Source: an uncultured Roseibium sp. (GTDB taxonomy: Bacteria > Pseudomonadota > Alphaproteobacteria > Rhizobiales > Stappiaceae). Taken from it: 64,000 bases of DNA. The DNA is taken from the NCBI RefSeq assembly GCF_963675985.1, contig NZ_OY780958.1:1-64000 (forward strand), read 5' to 3'. The notes under the pieces are model-generated. The model did not search any database, was not told the DNA's origin, and saw nothing but the letters and a program-made list of their open reading frames with translations. A program made the translations under genes and the position numbers. Of this stretch, positions 48,398 through 57,760 are shown piece by piece (positions within the stretch are counted from its first letter, which is position 1; each line of letters starts with the position of its first letter).

Positions 48398-49363
48398 TTA
48401 TTCCGCCGGCTCAGGTGCGGAGACTTCATGTTCCGCCAGAAAGCGTTCCGCTTCAAGCGCCGCCATGCAACCCATACCGGCTGCCGTCACGGCCTGGCGA
48501 TAGATGTCATCGGTCACGTCGCCGGCGGCAAAGACACCCGGGATGGCCGTCTTCGTGCTGTCAGGCGCGGTTTCCAGATAACCGTTGGGCTTGAGCGGCA
48601 GCTGTCCCTTGAACAGCTCGACCGATGGCGCATGGCCAATGGCGATGAAGACGCCGTCGGTCGGAATTTCCTGCGTCTCACCGGTTTTGGTATTTTTCAG
48701 GCGGACACCATTGACCGCCTTGGGAATGCCGCCGCCCAGGATTTCATCGACCGCATGGTCCCAGATCACCTCGATCTTCGGGTGCTTGAGCAGGCGCTCC
48801 TGCAGGATGCGTTCTGCGCGCAGGCTGTCCCGGCGATGCACAAGGGTGACCTTGGACGCAAGGTTCGCCAGATAAAGCGCTTCCTCGACCGCCGTATTGC
48901 CACCGCCGACAACCACCACGTCCTTGTTGCGGTAGAAGAAGCCGTCACAGGTTGCGCAGGCGGAGACGCCGGCCCCCATGAAATCCTCTTCCGACGGCAG
49001 GCCGAGCCAGCGGGCCTGGGCGCCGGTGGCAATGACCAATGCATCAGCGGTGTAGGTGGTGCCGCTGTCGCCTTCCATACGGAAGGGACGGTTCGACAGA
49101 TCGACCTTGAGGATCGTGTCGTAGACGATTTTCGTGCCGACGTTTTCGGCCTGCTTCTGCATCTGTTCCATCAGCCAGGGCCCCTGGATAGGGTCGGCGA
49201 AGCCCGGGTAGTTTTCCACCTCGGTGGTGATGGTCAGCTGGCCGCCCGGCTGAATGCCGGCGACAAGCGTCGGTTCCATCATGGCGCGGGCTCCGTAAAT
49301 CGCGGCGGTATAGCCGGCAGGACCCGAGCCGATGATGAAAAGCTTTGAATGCTCGGTGGTCAT
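48398..49363 (-). CDS. trxB: Thioredoxin reductase
   Basis: A 321-residue FAD enzyme reducing thioredoxin with NADPH. GSGPAGYTAAIYGARA is the FAD loop, SACATCDGFF the redox-active CATC pair, VVGGGNTAVEEALYLA the NADPH loop and GVFAAGDVTD the C-terminal FAD site. Length and start are standard. It lies in the row ELM1-trxB-lsrB, which is conserved with a lrp gene upstream in rhizobia. Confidence 0.97.
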   Translation of the reverse strand: MTTEHSKLFIIGSGPAGYTAAIYGARAMMEPTLVAGIQPGGQLTITTEVENYPGFADPIQGPWLMEQMQKQAENVGTKIVYDTILKVDLSNRPFRMEGDSGTTYTADALVIATGAQARWLGLPSEEDFMGAGVSACATCDGFFYRNKDVVVVGGGNTAVEEALYLANLASKVTLVHRRDSLRAERILQERLLKHPKIEVIWDHAVDEILGGGIPKAVNGVRLKNTKTGETQEIPTDGVFIAIGHAPSVELFKGQLPLKPNGYLETAPDSTKTAIPGVFAAGDVTDDIYRQAVTAAGMGCMAALEAERFLAEHEVSAPEPAE

Positions 49364-49440
49364 GGGTGAAGTGCCTCGTCTCGTTCGCCTTGCCTGTCGC
49401 GGGTGCCGTCGTCGGAACGGCCGGACCCGGTATTCTCTCG

Positions 49441-50448
49441 TCAGCCTGTCCGATGTCTTGCGAATCTCTTCAGGATTTCGCTTGCGATCATCGGCGTGCT
49501 GTCCAGCGGCTCGTAGGTAGTGTTTTTTAGCGGTCCCGGAAAGGGGTGAATGATCCCAAGTGAGGCTAAAGTCCCCAGAAAGCGGTCAATTTTCGGGTGA
49601 TCGCCATGGGGCTTGAACACATGGACCGGTTTTCCGGTGGCTGCCGCCTCGCCGATCATGTTGGTCGAATCGGCCGTCACGACAATGGCATCGGCCTTCG
49701 CGAGGTAGTTGGCAAGCGGATTTTCGCCAGCGCCGCTCCACATAAGGCAGTTCCGCGATGCGGCAAGTTGTTCCAGTCGCAGCTTGAGCGGCTCCGGCGT
49801 CCGGCGGGATGCCGTGATCATCAAGGACGCGCCGTCTTCGTCCATAAGCCGATTTAGTGCCGCGCTCAGGTTTTCGATATCGCTTTCCGTAAATGTGTGA
49901 TGACGGCTGTTGCCGCCGATCAGGACAGCGACGCGCGGATGGACAAGGGCATCGATCTGCGGGTTCGGCTTTGCCCGAAGGCCTGACAGAACCTGGCGTG
50001 TAAACCGGTGCGGTGCGGTCGGCGTTGTCAGCACGTTCGCGCCGCGCAGGCTGTCGTGCTCAGGCACCCAGATCAGGTCGGCCGTTTCCGGGCCGGTGCG
50101 CGGGTCTTTCAGGAAAACGGTGAAGGTTCGCCCATTGGAGGCCTTCTTGACCCGCCGCAGATAAGCCACGGCGCGCCGTCCCGAGGCGATGACGATATCC
50201 GGAAAGGGGAGGGCAATCGGACTGCCGGACCGGCTTTCCCTTTCCCGCGGATCGATCGGTCCCCACGGCATGGCCCAGCTAAACGGCGGGCGCGGGGCCA
50301 CCTTACGGATCTCGTACCCGGTCCCGAGCGCCTCCGCCACGCCGATGCACTGGGTTTCATCGCCTGCTTTGCCGTCTGTCAGGACCCAGCAATTTTCAGG
50401 CGTCGGCGATATAGGCACGGCAATCCTGTTGTGATGTTTCTGAATCAT
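49441..50448 (-). CDS. ELM1/GtrOC1-like family protein
   Basis: A 335-residue soluble protein of the mitochondrial-fission ELM1 family (DUF1022): WVLTDGKAGDETQCIGVAEALG, PFPDIVIASGRRAVAYLRRV, LIGGNSRHHTFTE and AIVVTADSTNMIGEAAATGKPVHVF. The fold is that of a GT-B glycosyltransferase (the last segment is the nucleotide-sugar-site type), so a transferase acting on nucleotide sugars in envelope synthesis is plausible. The ATG at 50448 is preferred to a TTG at 50475. It is the first gene of the minus-strand row leading to trxB, 77 bases away. Confidence 0.85.
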   Translation of the reverse strand: MIQKHHNRIAVPISPTPENCWVLTDGKAGDETQCIGVAEALGTGYEIRKVAPRPPFSWAMPWGPIDPRERESRSGSPIALPFPDIVIASGRRAVAYLRRVKKASNGRTFTVFLKDPRTGPETADLIWVPEHDSLRGANVLTTPTAPHRFTRQVLSGLRAKPNPQIDALVHPRVAVLIGGNSRHHTFTESDIENLSAALNRLMDEDGASLMITASRRTPEPLKLRLEQLAASRNCLMWSGAGENPLANYLAKADAIVVTADSTNMIGEAAATGKPVHVFKPHGDHPKIDRFLGTLASLGIIHPFPGPLKNTTYEPLDSTPMIASEILKRFARHRTG

Positions 50449-50606
50449 GCGCGATTTTGTTATAGTCTTGCACAAATGCGCAAAAAATCATAATTCGGCA
50501 AGGGTGAACCATTCGGCCGGATTCTCAGCGGATTGGTATTCAATTTTCCAGATCAAGGCCGTATCCGGGCTGGCCGGACACTCCAATGCGGCCCGGGAGA
50601 ACAAGA

Positions 50607-51077
50607 GTGAAAGCGCGGCTTGATGCAATCGACTGGCACATCCTGAAAGAGCTGCAGGAAGACGGGCGGATGACGAATGTCGAACTCGCCCGTCGGGTCG
50701 GGATTTCCGCACCTCCCTGTTTGCGACGTGTCCGCGCGCTGGAAGAAGCCGGTTTGATCCGCGGCTACCGGACACTCCTGGATGAAAAGCAGTTGGGCTT
50801 CGATGTGACGGCCTTTGCCATGGTTGGCCTGCATAGTCAGAAAGAAGCCGATCTGATCGCTTTTGAAAAAACCGTCCAGGCCTGGGATGTCGTGCGTGAG
50901 AGCTACATGCTTTCCGGCGAGGTCGATTTCCTGTTGAAATGCGTTGCGCCGGATCTGCAGAGTTTCCAGAATTTTGTCATCAGCGAATTGACGGCCGCGG
51001 CGAATGTGGCAAGCGTACGGACCGCACTGACTATTCGGCGTACCAAAGATGAACCGATCGTTCCGATCGAGAACTGA
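50607..51077 (+). CDS. Lrp/AsnC family regulator
   Basis: A 156-residue Lrp-type regulator starting at GTG 50607 (GGGAG 7 bases upstream), VKARLDAIDWHILKELQEDGRMTNVELARRVGISAPPCLRRVRALEEAGLIRGY. The C-terminal RAM domain (VTAFAMVGL, GEVDFLLKCVAPD) binds small effectors, usually amino acids, and sets the oligomer state. An upstream ATG at 50586 would add seven residues that are not in the family. It is divergent from the ELM1-trxB-lsrB row. Confidence 0.9.
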   Translation: MKARLDAIDWHILKELQEDGRMTNVELARRVGISAPPCLRRVRALEEAGLIRGYRTLLDEKQLGFDVTAFAMVGLHSQKEADLIAFEKTVQAWDVVRESYMLSGEVDFLLKCVAPDLQSFQNFVISELTAAANVASVRTALTIRRTKDEPIVPIEN

Positions 51078-51115
51078 TTGTCTATTGCAAGTAACGCAGC
51101 GGAATTTATATTTGT

Positions 51116-51137
51116 AATATAATATATGTATTATATT
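51116..51137. terminator. AT-only perfect palindrome after the lrp gene
   Basis: AATATAATA-TATG-TATTATATT followed by TTTTTC, 38 bases after the stop. It may work as a weak terminator or as a protein-binding site in an AT-rich tract of about 80 bases. Confidence 0.45.
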
Positions 51138-51324
51138 TTTTCTTGAGATTGATTCGGGAAAGACGTTTTTTCGCTTTTCTGAAGCAATTTTCACGTCAAT
51201 TTACGACGTATTAACATTGCCTTCTACATGATGCCCTACGTAGATAAACTTACGCGCAAAAGACGCGCTCTGATGCCGGAATAAAGACGGGAGCCGGTAT
51301 CAAAGTCTTTTGCAGGGGGGCGTA

Positions 51325-53097
51325 GTGAGGACGACGCAGCAGATTTCAATTGATGATCTTCCGGATGGTGTCGTCATATGTGACCGCTCCGGCACGATTC
51401 AGGTATTCAACGACGCGTTTGAGCGGTGTTTTGGATATTCGCGTGACGAGCTGGTTGGCCGGAAGGTCGAAATCCTCATCCCCGAGCGGTTCGCGGGGCA
51501 CGAGAAGCTGCGTGAAACCTACGCACAGAATCCGGTTTCCCGGCCTATGGGATCAGTGCAGCGGATCTTCGGCAGACGGAAGGATGGCTCCGAAATCCCT
51601 CTCGATGTCTCATTGAGCAAATTGAACGACCAGGGCGATATCATCTGTTTTGCCCGGGATGCATCGGAACATGTGAGGCTGGCGGAAGAAATCAGACGGT
51701 CGGCCTATTACGATCCGGTTACGGGCGTCTTCAATCGGCGGGCCTTTAACGAGGATCTGGCGGAAGCCATGTCCGGTCTGGATATTCGCCCCAACGGGGT
51801 CTGTATCGCGCTTTTCGATCTCGATCATTTCAAGGACGTCAACGACACCCTGGGGCATTCGGTCGGGGACAAGTTACTGGTGTCTTTTTGCGACCGGCTG
51901 CGCGAAGTCATGCATGATGAGATGCGTCTTTACCGGATCGGTGGGGACGAATTCGCGCTGATCCTGCCGGCATGCGCGGATCCTCAAAACGCATATGCGT
52001 TCGTGGAAACGGTGATCTGGAACGTGCGCAAACCGGTCGTCGTCGATACTCACGAGATTACCATCGGATGTAGCGCCGGTGTGGTGCATGCGCCGGAAAA
52101 CGGGAAGACCCCCGATGAACTGATGAGCAATGCCGACCTTGCGCTCTACGAAGCCAAGATCATTCGTGGCCGGGTGTCCAGATTTACACCGGACCTGCGG
52201 GAAGCGGTCGAAGAACGCTTCGCGCTGATTCCGGAATTGAAGGCGGCATTGGAAAAGGACCAATTCGCGCTGCACTTCCAGCCCCAGATCGATATCCGTA
52301 GCGGCCGGATCGTCGGCGCCGAGGCGCTGCTGCGGTGGAACCATCCCAAAAGAGGCCTGCTCGCGCCGAACACCTTCATCGATCTCATCACGGCAAGCGA
52401 CATGTCCATCAGCATCGGTCGCTGGGTCTTGAAACAGGCCTGCGCCCAGGCGCGGAAGTGGCGCTCGCTTGCGGGCAGGCCCGTGAAAGTCGCGGTCAAT
52501 CTTTTCCCGAGGCAGACCTACTCCAAATCCCTCGTCAACGATGTCACGTGGGCTCTGGCGGACACCGGTCTGGACGCCGGTTCGCTGGAACTGGAACTGA
52601 CCGAAAACACCATCCTCGACTCGTCCGACGATTTCATCGAGGTTCTGGGGTATCTCAGGGGGCTGGGGGTGACGATCGGACTCGATGATTTTGGAACCGG
52701 CTATGCGTCCTTGAACAGTCTCACGAGATATCCGGTCGATACGATCAAGGTGGACCGAAGCTTCGTTTCCGGCTCGGCGCGCAAACCGGAGAACCAGGCG
52801 GTGCTGCGCGCAATGGTTATGCTGGCGCGGGAGTTCGGGCTGGTCTCGGTTGCTGAAGGCGTGGAAACCGCGGAGGAGGCGCAGATCGTTCAGCAGATCG
52901 GTTTCAACCTCGGTCAGGGCTACATCTGGGGGCGGCCGGTCAGCCATCCGGAGTTCGAGGCACTTTTGAGCGCCGGCCGGCGCAAGCGCACGGGGGGGAT
53001 TGAGGATCAGTACGGCGGCAGTGCGCCGGGTGAGGCGGAAACCCATGGCACCCGTGCATCCGATGTCCATACCACCACCCAACGGGTTTTGGTCTGA
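51325..53097 (+). CDS. PAS-GGDEF-EAL cyclic-di-GMP signalling protein
   Basis: A 590-residue soluble protein. PAS (about 5-120: LPDGVVICDRSGTIQVFNDAF, RKDGSEIPLDVSLS) is followed by GGDEF (YDPVTGVFNRRAF, ALFDLDHFKDVNDTLGHSVGD, intact GGDEF) and EAL (GAEALLRWNHP, LELTENTILD, LDDFGTGYASL, IKVDRSFV, AEGVET). Both catalytic signatures look intact; the RxxD inhibitory site is missing before GGDEF. Such hybrids often run in one direction only, with the other domain regulatory. The start is the GTG at 51325, five bases after GGGGGG; a TTG at 51310 is possible. A degraded VOC gene follows 27 bases later. Confidence 0.92.
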   Translation: MRTTQQISIDDLPDGVVICDRSGTIQVFNDAFERCFGYSRDELVGRKVEILIPERFAGHEKLRETYAQNPVSRPMGSVQRIFGRRKDGSEIPLDVSLSKLNDQGDIICFARDASEHVRLAEEIRRSAYYDPVTGVFNRRAFNEDLAEAMSGLDIRPNGVCIALFDLDHFKDVNDTLGHSVGDKLLVSFCDRLREVMHDEMRLYRIGGDEFALILPACADPQNAYAFVETVIWNVRKPVVVDTHEITIGCSAGVVHAPENGKTPDELMSNADLALYEAKIIRGRVSRFTPDLREAVEERFALIPELKAALEKDQFALHFQPQIDIRSGRIVGAEALLRWNHPKRGLLAPNTFIDLITASDMSISIGRWVLKQACAQARKWRSLAGRPVKVAVNLFPRQTYSKSLVNDVTWALADTGLDAGSLELELTENTILDSSDDFIEVLGYLRGLGVTIGLDDFGTGYASLNSLTRYPVDTIKVDRSFVSGSARKPENQAVLRAMVMLAREFGLVSVAEGVETAEEAQIVQQIGFNLGQGYIWGRPVSHPEFEALLSAGRRKRTGGIEDQYGGSAPGEAETHGTRASDVHTTTQRVLV

Positions 53098-53123
53098 ACC
53101 GGCGAACGGCGCAAGGAACCGGG

Positions 53124-53474
53124 ATAACTGTCAAACGCATCGTAACGAATATCGCCTCACAGAATGTCGCAGAGGCGGCATGGTTCTATGGCGATGTTTT
53201 GGGAATGAGCGTCGTCATGGACCACGGCCGGATCCAGACCTTTGCCACTGAAGGATCCGCAGCTTCCCAGGTCAGTATCGCCAGCGAAGGTGGGGCGGGA
53301 ACCGAAGTCCCCGACCTTTCCGTTGAAGTCGACAATCCGGATGAGGTCCCGGGGCGTGCCGGCTCGGGTGGATTCGAGGTCCTCTATGGACCGGTCGACG
53401 CCCCCTAGGGCGTCAGACGGTTCTTCGTGCGAGACCCCTTCGGACGCATGGTCAACATTCTCCAGCACCATTGA
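53124..53474 (+). pseudogene. VOC-family (glyoxalase/bleomycin-resistance-like) gene with lost start and in-frame stop
   Basis: The frame 53124-53474 reads TVKRIVTNIASQNVAEAAWFYGDVLGMSVVMDHG and, after codon 95, GVRRFFVRDPFGRMVNILQHH, a complete one-domain VOC protein of 117 codons. Two lesions are visible: the codon that should be ATG is ATA (53124-53126, six bases after AAGGA) and the family's Pro-Trp-Gly-Val-Arg is broken by TAG (53406-53408) in place of TGG. Both are single G-to-A changes and the rest is in frame and well conserved, so inactivation is recent. A sequencing error at two sites is less likely. The product, if restored, would be a small metalloenzyme or binding protein. Confidence 0.85.
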
Positions 53475-53546
53475 CCTCAAGGCACCTGCCGGCGGTCCAG
53501 GTGGGACACGCCGTCAGAAGCCGTATTTTAATCCAGCCGGGACCGG

Positions 53547-54020
53547 TCAGACGAATTTAACGTCGACGATTTCGTAGGAATGCGAACCGCCAGGTGCGGA
53601 GACTTCGACGCTGTCGCCGGTGGTCTTGCCGATCAGGGCACGGGCGATCGGAGAGGAGATCGAAATCTTGTTCTGCTTCACGTCAGACTCGACGTCGCCG
53701 ACAATCATGTATTTCTTCTCTTCCTCGGTGTCCTCGTCGATGAGGGACACTGTGGCGCCGAACTTGACCACGTCGCCGGACAGCTTGGTCACGTCGATCA
53801 CTTCCGCGCGGGAGAGTTTGTCCTCCAGCTCGGTGATCCGGCCTTCATTGTGGCTCTGCGCTTCCTTGGCGGCATGATACTCGGCGTTTTCCGACAGATC
53901 ACCATGCGCGCGGGCTTCTGAGATCGCATCCACGATACGCGGGCGCTCGACCGACGTACGCTGCTTCAATTCCTGTTCCAGCATCGCGTAACCGGCGGAG
54001 GTCATCGGAACTTTTTCCAT
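53547..54020 (-). CDS. greA: Transcript cleavage factor GreA
   Basis: A 157-residue factor that enters the RNA polymerase secondary channel and restarts backtracked complexes. The N-terminal coiled coil (PMTSAGYAMLEQELKQ... ISEARAHGDLSENAEYHAAKEAQ) carries the acidic tip DLSENAEY, and the C-terminal FKBP-like domain ends ISSPIARALIGKTTGDSVEVSAPGG. It lies downstream of carB on the same strand but behind a terminator, so it should have its own promoter. Confidence 0.97.
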   Translation of the reverse strand: MEKVPMTSAGYAMLEQELKQRTSVERPRIVDAISEARAHGDLSENAEYHAAKEAQSHNEGRITELEDKLSRAEVIDVTKLSGDVVKFGATVSLIDEDTEEEKKYMIVGDVESDVKQNKISISSPIARALIGKTTGDSVEVSAPGGSHSYEIVDVKFV

Positions 54021-54070
54021 TGGTCACAGACCTTCAGCTTACCGGGTCCCCTTTTCAGGACCTCGCGTCA

Positions 54071-54109
54071 TAAAAAGAAACCCAGCCGGGAAAGGAACGC
54101 TTTCCCGGC
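54071..54109 (-). terminator. Rho-independent terminator of carB
   Basis: On the minus strand GCCGGGAAAG...CTTTCCCGGC is followed by TGGGTTTCTTTTT, between carB and greA. Confidence 0.85.
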
Positions 54110-54128
54110 CGGGGGGCTAGCCCACATT

Positions 54129-54207
54129 TCTCACACTCCCGTTGCCCTGGTGCCCAAGTTTCCCTGGTCTTCTGTGCCGACCAACGCAGGGCAAAGGGAG
54201 TGCGAGA
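54129..54207. other. Long imperfect inverted repeat in the carB 3' region
   Basis: 54129-54149 pairs with 54187-54207 over 21 positions with two mismatches (TCTCaCACTCCCgTTGCCCTG with its complement) around a 37-base loop. It lies between the carB stop and its terminator and could stabilise the 3' end. Confidence 0.5.
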
Positions 54208-54228
54208 AGGGCGGGCCGGATAATAGCC

Positions 54229-57200
54229 TCAAGCGAAGTAAGATTGCAAAGGTCTCACTTCAAGGTTGCCTTCCTTGTGGGCGACGATGCCCTTGGCAGC
54301 GGCGACCGAACCTGCAAGCGTGGTGTAGTAGGGCACCTTGTTCATCAGGGCAGCCTGACGCATCGATCGGCTGTCGAGAAGGGCTTGAGCGCCTTCCGTG
54401 GTGTTGAAGACAAGCTGAACTTCGCCGTTCTTGATGGCATCGACGATATGCGGCCGGCCTTCCAGAACCTTATTGATTTTCTTGCAGGAAATACCCTCGT
54501 CCTGCAGGAATTTCTGGGTGCCGCCGGTGGCGATGATGGTGAAGCCCGCCTGTTCCAGCATACGGACCGCCTCGACTACACCCACCTTGTCCTGATCCCG
54601 CATTGAGACGAAGACCGTTCCCTTTTCCGGTACGCCGGTGCCGCAGGCGATCTGCGACTTGGCAAATGCGGTGGAAAAGGCGCCGTTCAGGCCCATGACT
54701 TCTCCGGTGGAGCGCATTTCCGGTCCAAGAACCGTGTCGACGCCGGGGAAACGGGTGAAGGGGAAGACGGCTTCCTTGACGGCGATGTGCTTCAGTTTCT
54801 TTTCCACAAGACCGAAGGAGGCGAGGTTCTCACCCGCCATGACGCGGCTGGCGATCTTGGCGACCGGATCGCCGATGGTCTTGGCGACGAAGGGCACGGT
54901 GCGCGAGGCGCGCGGGTTGACTTCCAGAACGTAGATCTCACCGTCTTTGATGGCGTATTGCACGTTCATCAGGCCACCGACGTCCAAAGCCAGGGCCAGA
55001 GCCGTGGTCTGGCGCTTCAGTTCCGCGATGATATCTTTCGACAGATTGTAGGGCGGCAGGGAGCAGGCGCTATCCCCGGAGTGGATGCCGGCTTCCTCGA
55101 TATGTTCCATGATGCCGCAGACGAAGACGTCCTTGCCGTCGCACAGCGCATCCACGTCCACCTCGACCGCTCCTTCCAGATAACGATCGAACAGCAGCGG
55201 GTTGGTGCCCAGAAGAGTGTTGATCTGGCCGGTCTTGTCGTTCGGATACTTCGCCCGGATGTCGCCGGGGACGAGTTCGGGCAGGGTTCCGAGCAGATAG
55301 GAATTGAGGGCTTCCTCGTCGCGAATGATCTGCATGGCCCGGCCGCCCAGCACATAGGACGGACGTACGACCAGCGGCAAGCCGAGCCTGCCCGCGATCA
55401 ACCGGCCCTGTTCGACGGAATAGGCAATGCCGTTTTCCGGCTGCTTCAGATCGAGCTTGACCAGAAGCTTCTGGAACCGGTCCCGGTCTTCCGCAAGGTC
55501 GATCATGTCCGGGGAGGTACCGAGGATCGGTACGCCGGCCTTCAGCAGCGCCTGCGCGAGCTTCAGCGGCGTCTGGCCGCCGAACTGGACGATGACGCCG
55601 TGAAGCGTTCCGTTTTCCTGCTCCTTGCGGATGATCTCCAGAACGTCCTCGGCGGTCAGCGGCTCGAAATAGAGCCGGTCGGAGGTGTCGTAGTCGGTGG
55701 AAACCGTTTCCGGGTTGCAGTTGATCATGATGGTTTCATAACCGACCTCTTCGAGGGCAAAGGCGGCATGGCAGCAGCAGTAATCGAACTCGATCCCCTG
55801 GCCGATCCGGTTCGGTCCGCCGCCCAGGATGACCACCTTCTTGCGGTCGGAGGGCGTCGCCTCACAGGCGGGGCTGCCCATGAAAGGCGCCTCGTAGGTG
55901 GAGTACATGTAAGCCGTGGGGGAGGCGAACTCGGCCGCGCAAGTGTCGATACGCTTGTAGGCCGGATGCACGTCCAGCTCCGCGCGCAGTTTCGCGATGT
56001 CGGCCTCGTCCTTGCCGGCGAGGGCCGCCAGCCGGGCATCGGAAAAGCCCATGGACTTCAGCTTGCGCAGCATCTGCCCGCTCTGTGGCAGGCCGTGGGT
56101 GCGTACCTTGGCTTCCATGTCGACGATGGCGGCGATCCGGTCCAGGAACCAGGGATCGATGGAGCTGGCCTGATGGATCTCCTCCAGGCTCATGCCAAGG
56201 CGCATGGCCTGTGCGACATTGAGCAGGCGCGTCGGCGTCGGAACCGAAATCGCGGCCCGGATGGCGTTCTTGTCGTCGCCCTGATCCAGTCCCGGGATTT
56301 CGGTTTCGTCTAGTCCGGTCAATCCGGTTTCCAGTCCGCGCAGCGCCTTCTGCAGGCTTTCGGCGAAGGTGCGTCCGATCGCCATGACTTCGCCGACGGA
56401 TTTCATCGCCGTGGTCAGAACCGGTACGGAGCCGGGGAACTTCTCGAACGCAAAGCGCGGGATCTTGGTGACCACATAATCGATGGACGGTTCAAAAGAC
56501 GCCGGTGTGGCACCGCCGGTAATGTCGTTTTCCAGCTCGTCCAGAGTGTACCCGATGGCAAGTTTGGCCGCGATCTTGGCGATCGGGAAGCCGGTTGCCT
56601 TGGACGCAAGCGCAGAGGAGCGCGACACGCGCGGGTTCATTTCGATCACGACCAGGCGGCCGTTGTCCGGGTTGACCGCGAACTGCACATTCGATCCGCC
56701 GGTTTCCACGCCGATCTCGCGCAGCACCGCGATCGAGGCGTCGCGCATGATCTGGTATTCCTTGTCGGTGAGCGTCAATGCCGGTGCGACGGTGATCGAG
56801 TCGCCGGTGTGCACACCCATCGGGTCGACGTTTTCGATGGAACAGATGATGATGCAGTTGTCCGCCTTGTCGCGAACGACTTCCATCTCGTATTCCTTCC
56901 AGCCGAGCAGGCTCTCGTCGATCAGGACCTGACCGACCGGAGACGCGTCGATGCCGGAGCGGACGATGGTCTCGAACTCCTCGCGATTGTAGGCAACTCC
57001 GCCACCGGTGCCGCCGAGGGTGAAGGCCGGCCGGATGATCGCGGGCAATCCGATGTCATCGAGTGCCTTCATGGCTTCCAGCACACCGGTGGCGCGGTCA
57101 TAGCCGACGATCTTGCCCTTCTCGTCCCGGATTTCCGGAGATGAGGCGATGGCAGCGCGCGGGTTCTCCAGGCCGATGACATCCATGGCGGCGCGGAATT

Positions 57201-57591
57201 TCTCGCGATCCTCTGCCTTTTGGATGACGTCGGCACGTGCGCCGATCATTTCGACGCCGAACTCGTCAAGGACACCCATCCGCTCCAGGTCGAGCGCGCA
57301 GTTGAGCGCGGTCTGGCCGCCCATCGTGGGCAGCAGGGCGTCGGGGCGTTCCTTCTCGATGATCTTGGCAACGATTTCCGGCGTGATCGGCTCGATGTAG
57401 GTGGCATCGGCGAGGTCCGGGTCGGTCATGATCGTCGCCGGGTTCGAATTCACCAGGATAATGCGGTAGCCTTCTTCCCGAAGGGCCTTGCAGGCTTGCG
57501 TTCCGGAATAGTCGAATTCGCAGGCCTGGCCGATCACGATCGGACCGGCGCCTATGATGAGAATGGAGGAGATGTCAGTACGTTTTGGCAT
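54229..57591 (-). CDS. carB: Carbamoyl-phosphate synthase large subunit
   Basis: A 1120-residue enzyme making carbamoyl phosphate from bicarbonate, ammonia (from CarA) and two ATP, for pyrimidine and arginine synthesis. Two homologous ATP-grasp halves are seen (SSILIIGAGPIVIGQACEFDYSG and VVILGGGPNRIGQGIEFDY). In each half a VRPxxxLGG-like segment (IIRPAFTLGGTGGG; VVRPSYVLGGRAM) and ExNPRxSR (VIEMNPRVSRSSAL; LEVNPRASRTVPF) are intact. The C-terminal MGS-like allosteric domain (GFTIIATGGTQKFL) binds UMP/ornithine-type effectors. The start is MPKRTDISS at 57591. carA is 1.9 kb upstream, split from carB by two regulator genes. Confidence 0.97.
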   Translation of the reverse strand: MPKRTDISSILIIGAGPIVIGQACEFDYSGTQACKALREEGYRIILVNSNPATIMTDPDLADATYIEPITPEIVAKIIEKERPDALLPTMGGQTALNCALDLERMGVLDEFGVEMIGARADVIQKAEDREKFRAAMDVIGLENPRAAIASSPEIRDEKGKIVGYDRATGVLEAMKALDDIGLPAIIRPAFTLGGTGGGVAYNREEFETIVRSGIDASPVGQVLIDESLLGWKEYEMEVVRDKADNCIIICSIENVDPMGVHTGDSITVAPALTLTDKEYQIMRDASIAVLREIGVETGGSNVQFAVNPDNGRLVVIEMNPRVSRSSALASKATGFPIAKIAAKLAIGYTLDELENDITGGATPASFEPSIDYVVTKIPRFAFEKFPGSVPVLTTAMKSVGEVMAIGRTFAESLQKALRGLETGLTGLDETEIPGLDQGDDKNAIRAAISVPTPTRLLNVAQAMRLGMSLEEIHQASSIDPWFLDRIAAIVDMEAKVRTHGLPQSGQMLRKLKSMGFSDARLAALAGKDEADIAKLRAELDVHPAYKRIDTCAAEFASPTAYMYSTYEAPFMGSPACEATPSDRKKVVILGGGPNRIGQGIEFDYCCCHAAFALEEVGYETIMINCNPETVSTDYDTSDRLYFEPLTAEDVLEIIRKEQENGTLHGVIVQFGGQTPLKLAQALLKAGVPILGTSPDMIDLAEDRDRFQKLLVKLDLKQPENGIAYSVEQGRLIAGRLGLPLVVRPSYVLGGRAMQIIRDEEALNSYLLGTLPELVPGDIRAKYPNDKTGQINTLLGTNPLLFDRYLEGAVEVDVDALCDGKDVFVCGIMEHIEEAGIHSGDSACSLPPYNLSKDIIAELKRQTTALALALDVGGLMNVQYAIKDGEIYVLEVNPRASRTVPFVAKTIGDPVAKIASRVMAGENLASFGLVEKKLKHIAVKEAVFPFTRFPGVDTVLGPEMRSTGEVMGLNGAFSTAFAKSQIACGTGVPEKGTVFVSMRDQDKVGVVEAVRMLEQAGFTIIATGGTQKFLQDEGISCKKINKVLEGRPHIVDAIKNGEVQLVFNTTEGAQALLDSRSMRQAALMNKVPYYTTLAGSVAAAKGIVAHKEGNLEVRPLQSYFA

Positions 57592-57760
57592 CGGGGCTCG
57601 CATCGGCCGTTTCCGCGCGGGCGTGGAGGCCCACCGGTTCGGCTCGTTCCATTATGAGTGTCAATGTTGGCTGAGCGCGTCTTATAGGGAAAACTGTGAG
57701 GCGTGGAAACCCCGCGCGGAGGCTAAATTCCGTTTTCACCGTGCATGGGCGCGCAAAACG

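Noticed and set aside
53406..53408. TAG read as pyrrolysine or by suppression
   Set aside because: The family has Trp here, the start codon is also lost, and nothing in the window points to pyrrolysine genes; a pseudogene is simpler.
54787..56313. 508-residue plus-strand frame
   Set aside because: Antisense to carB.
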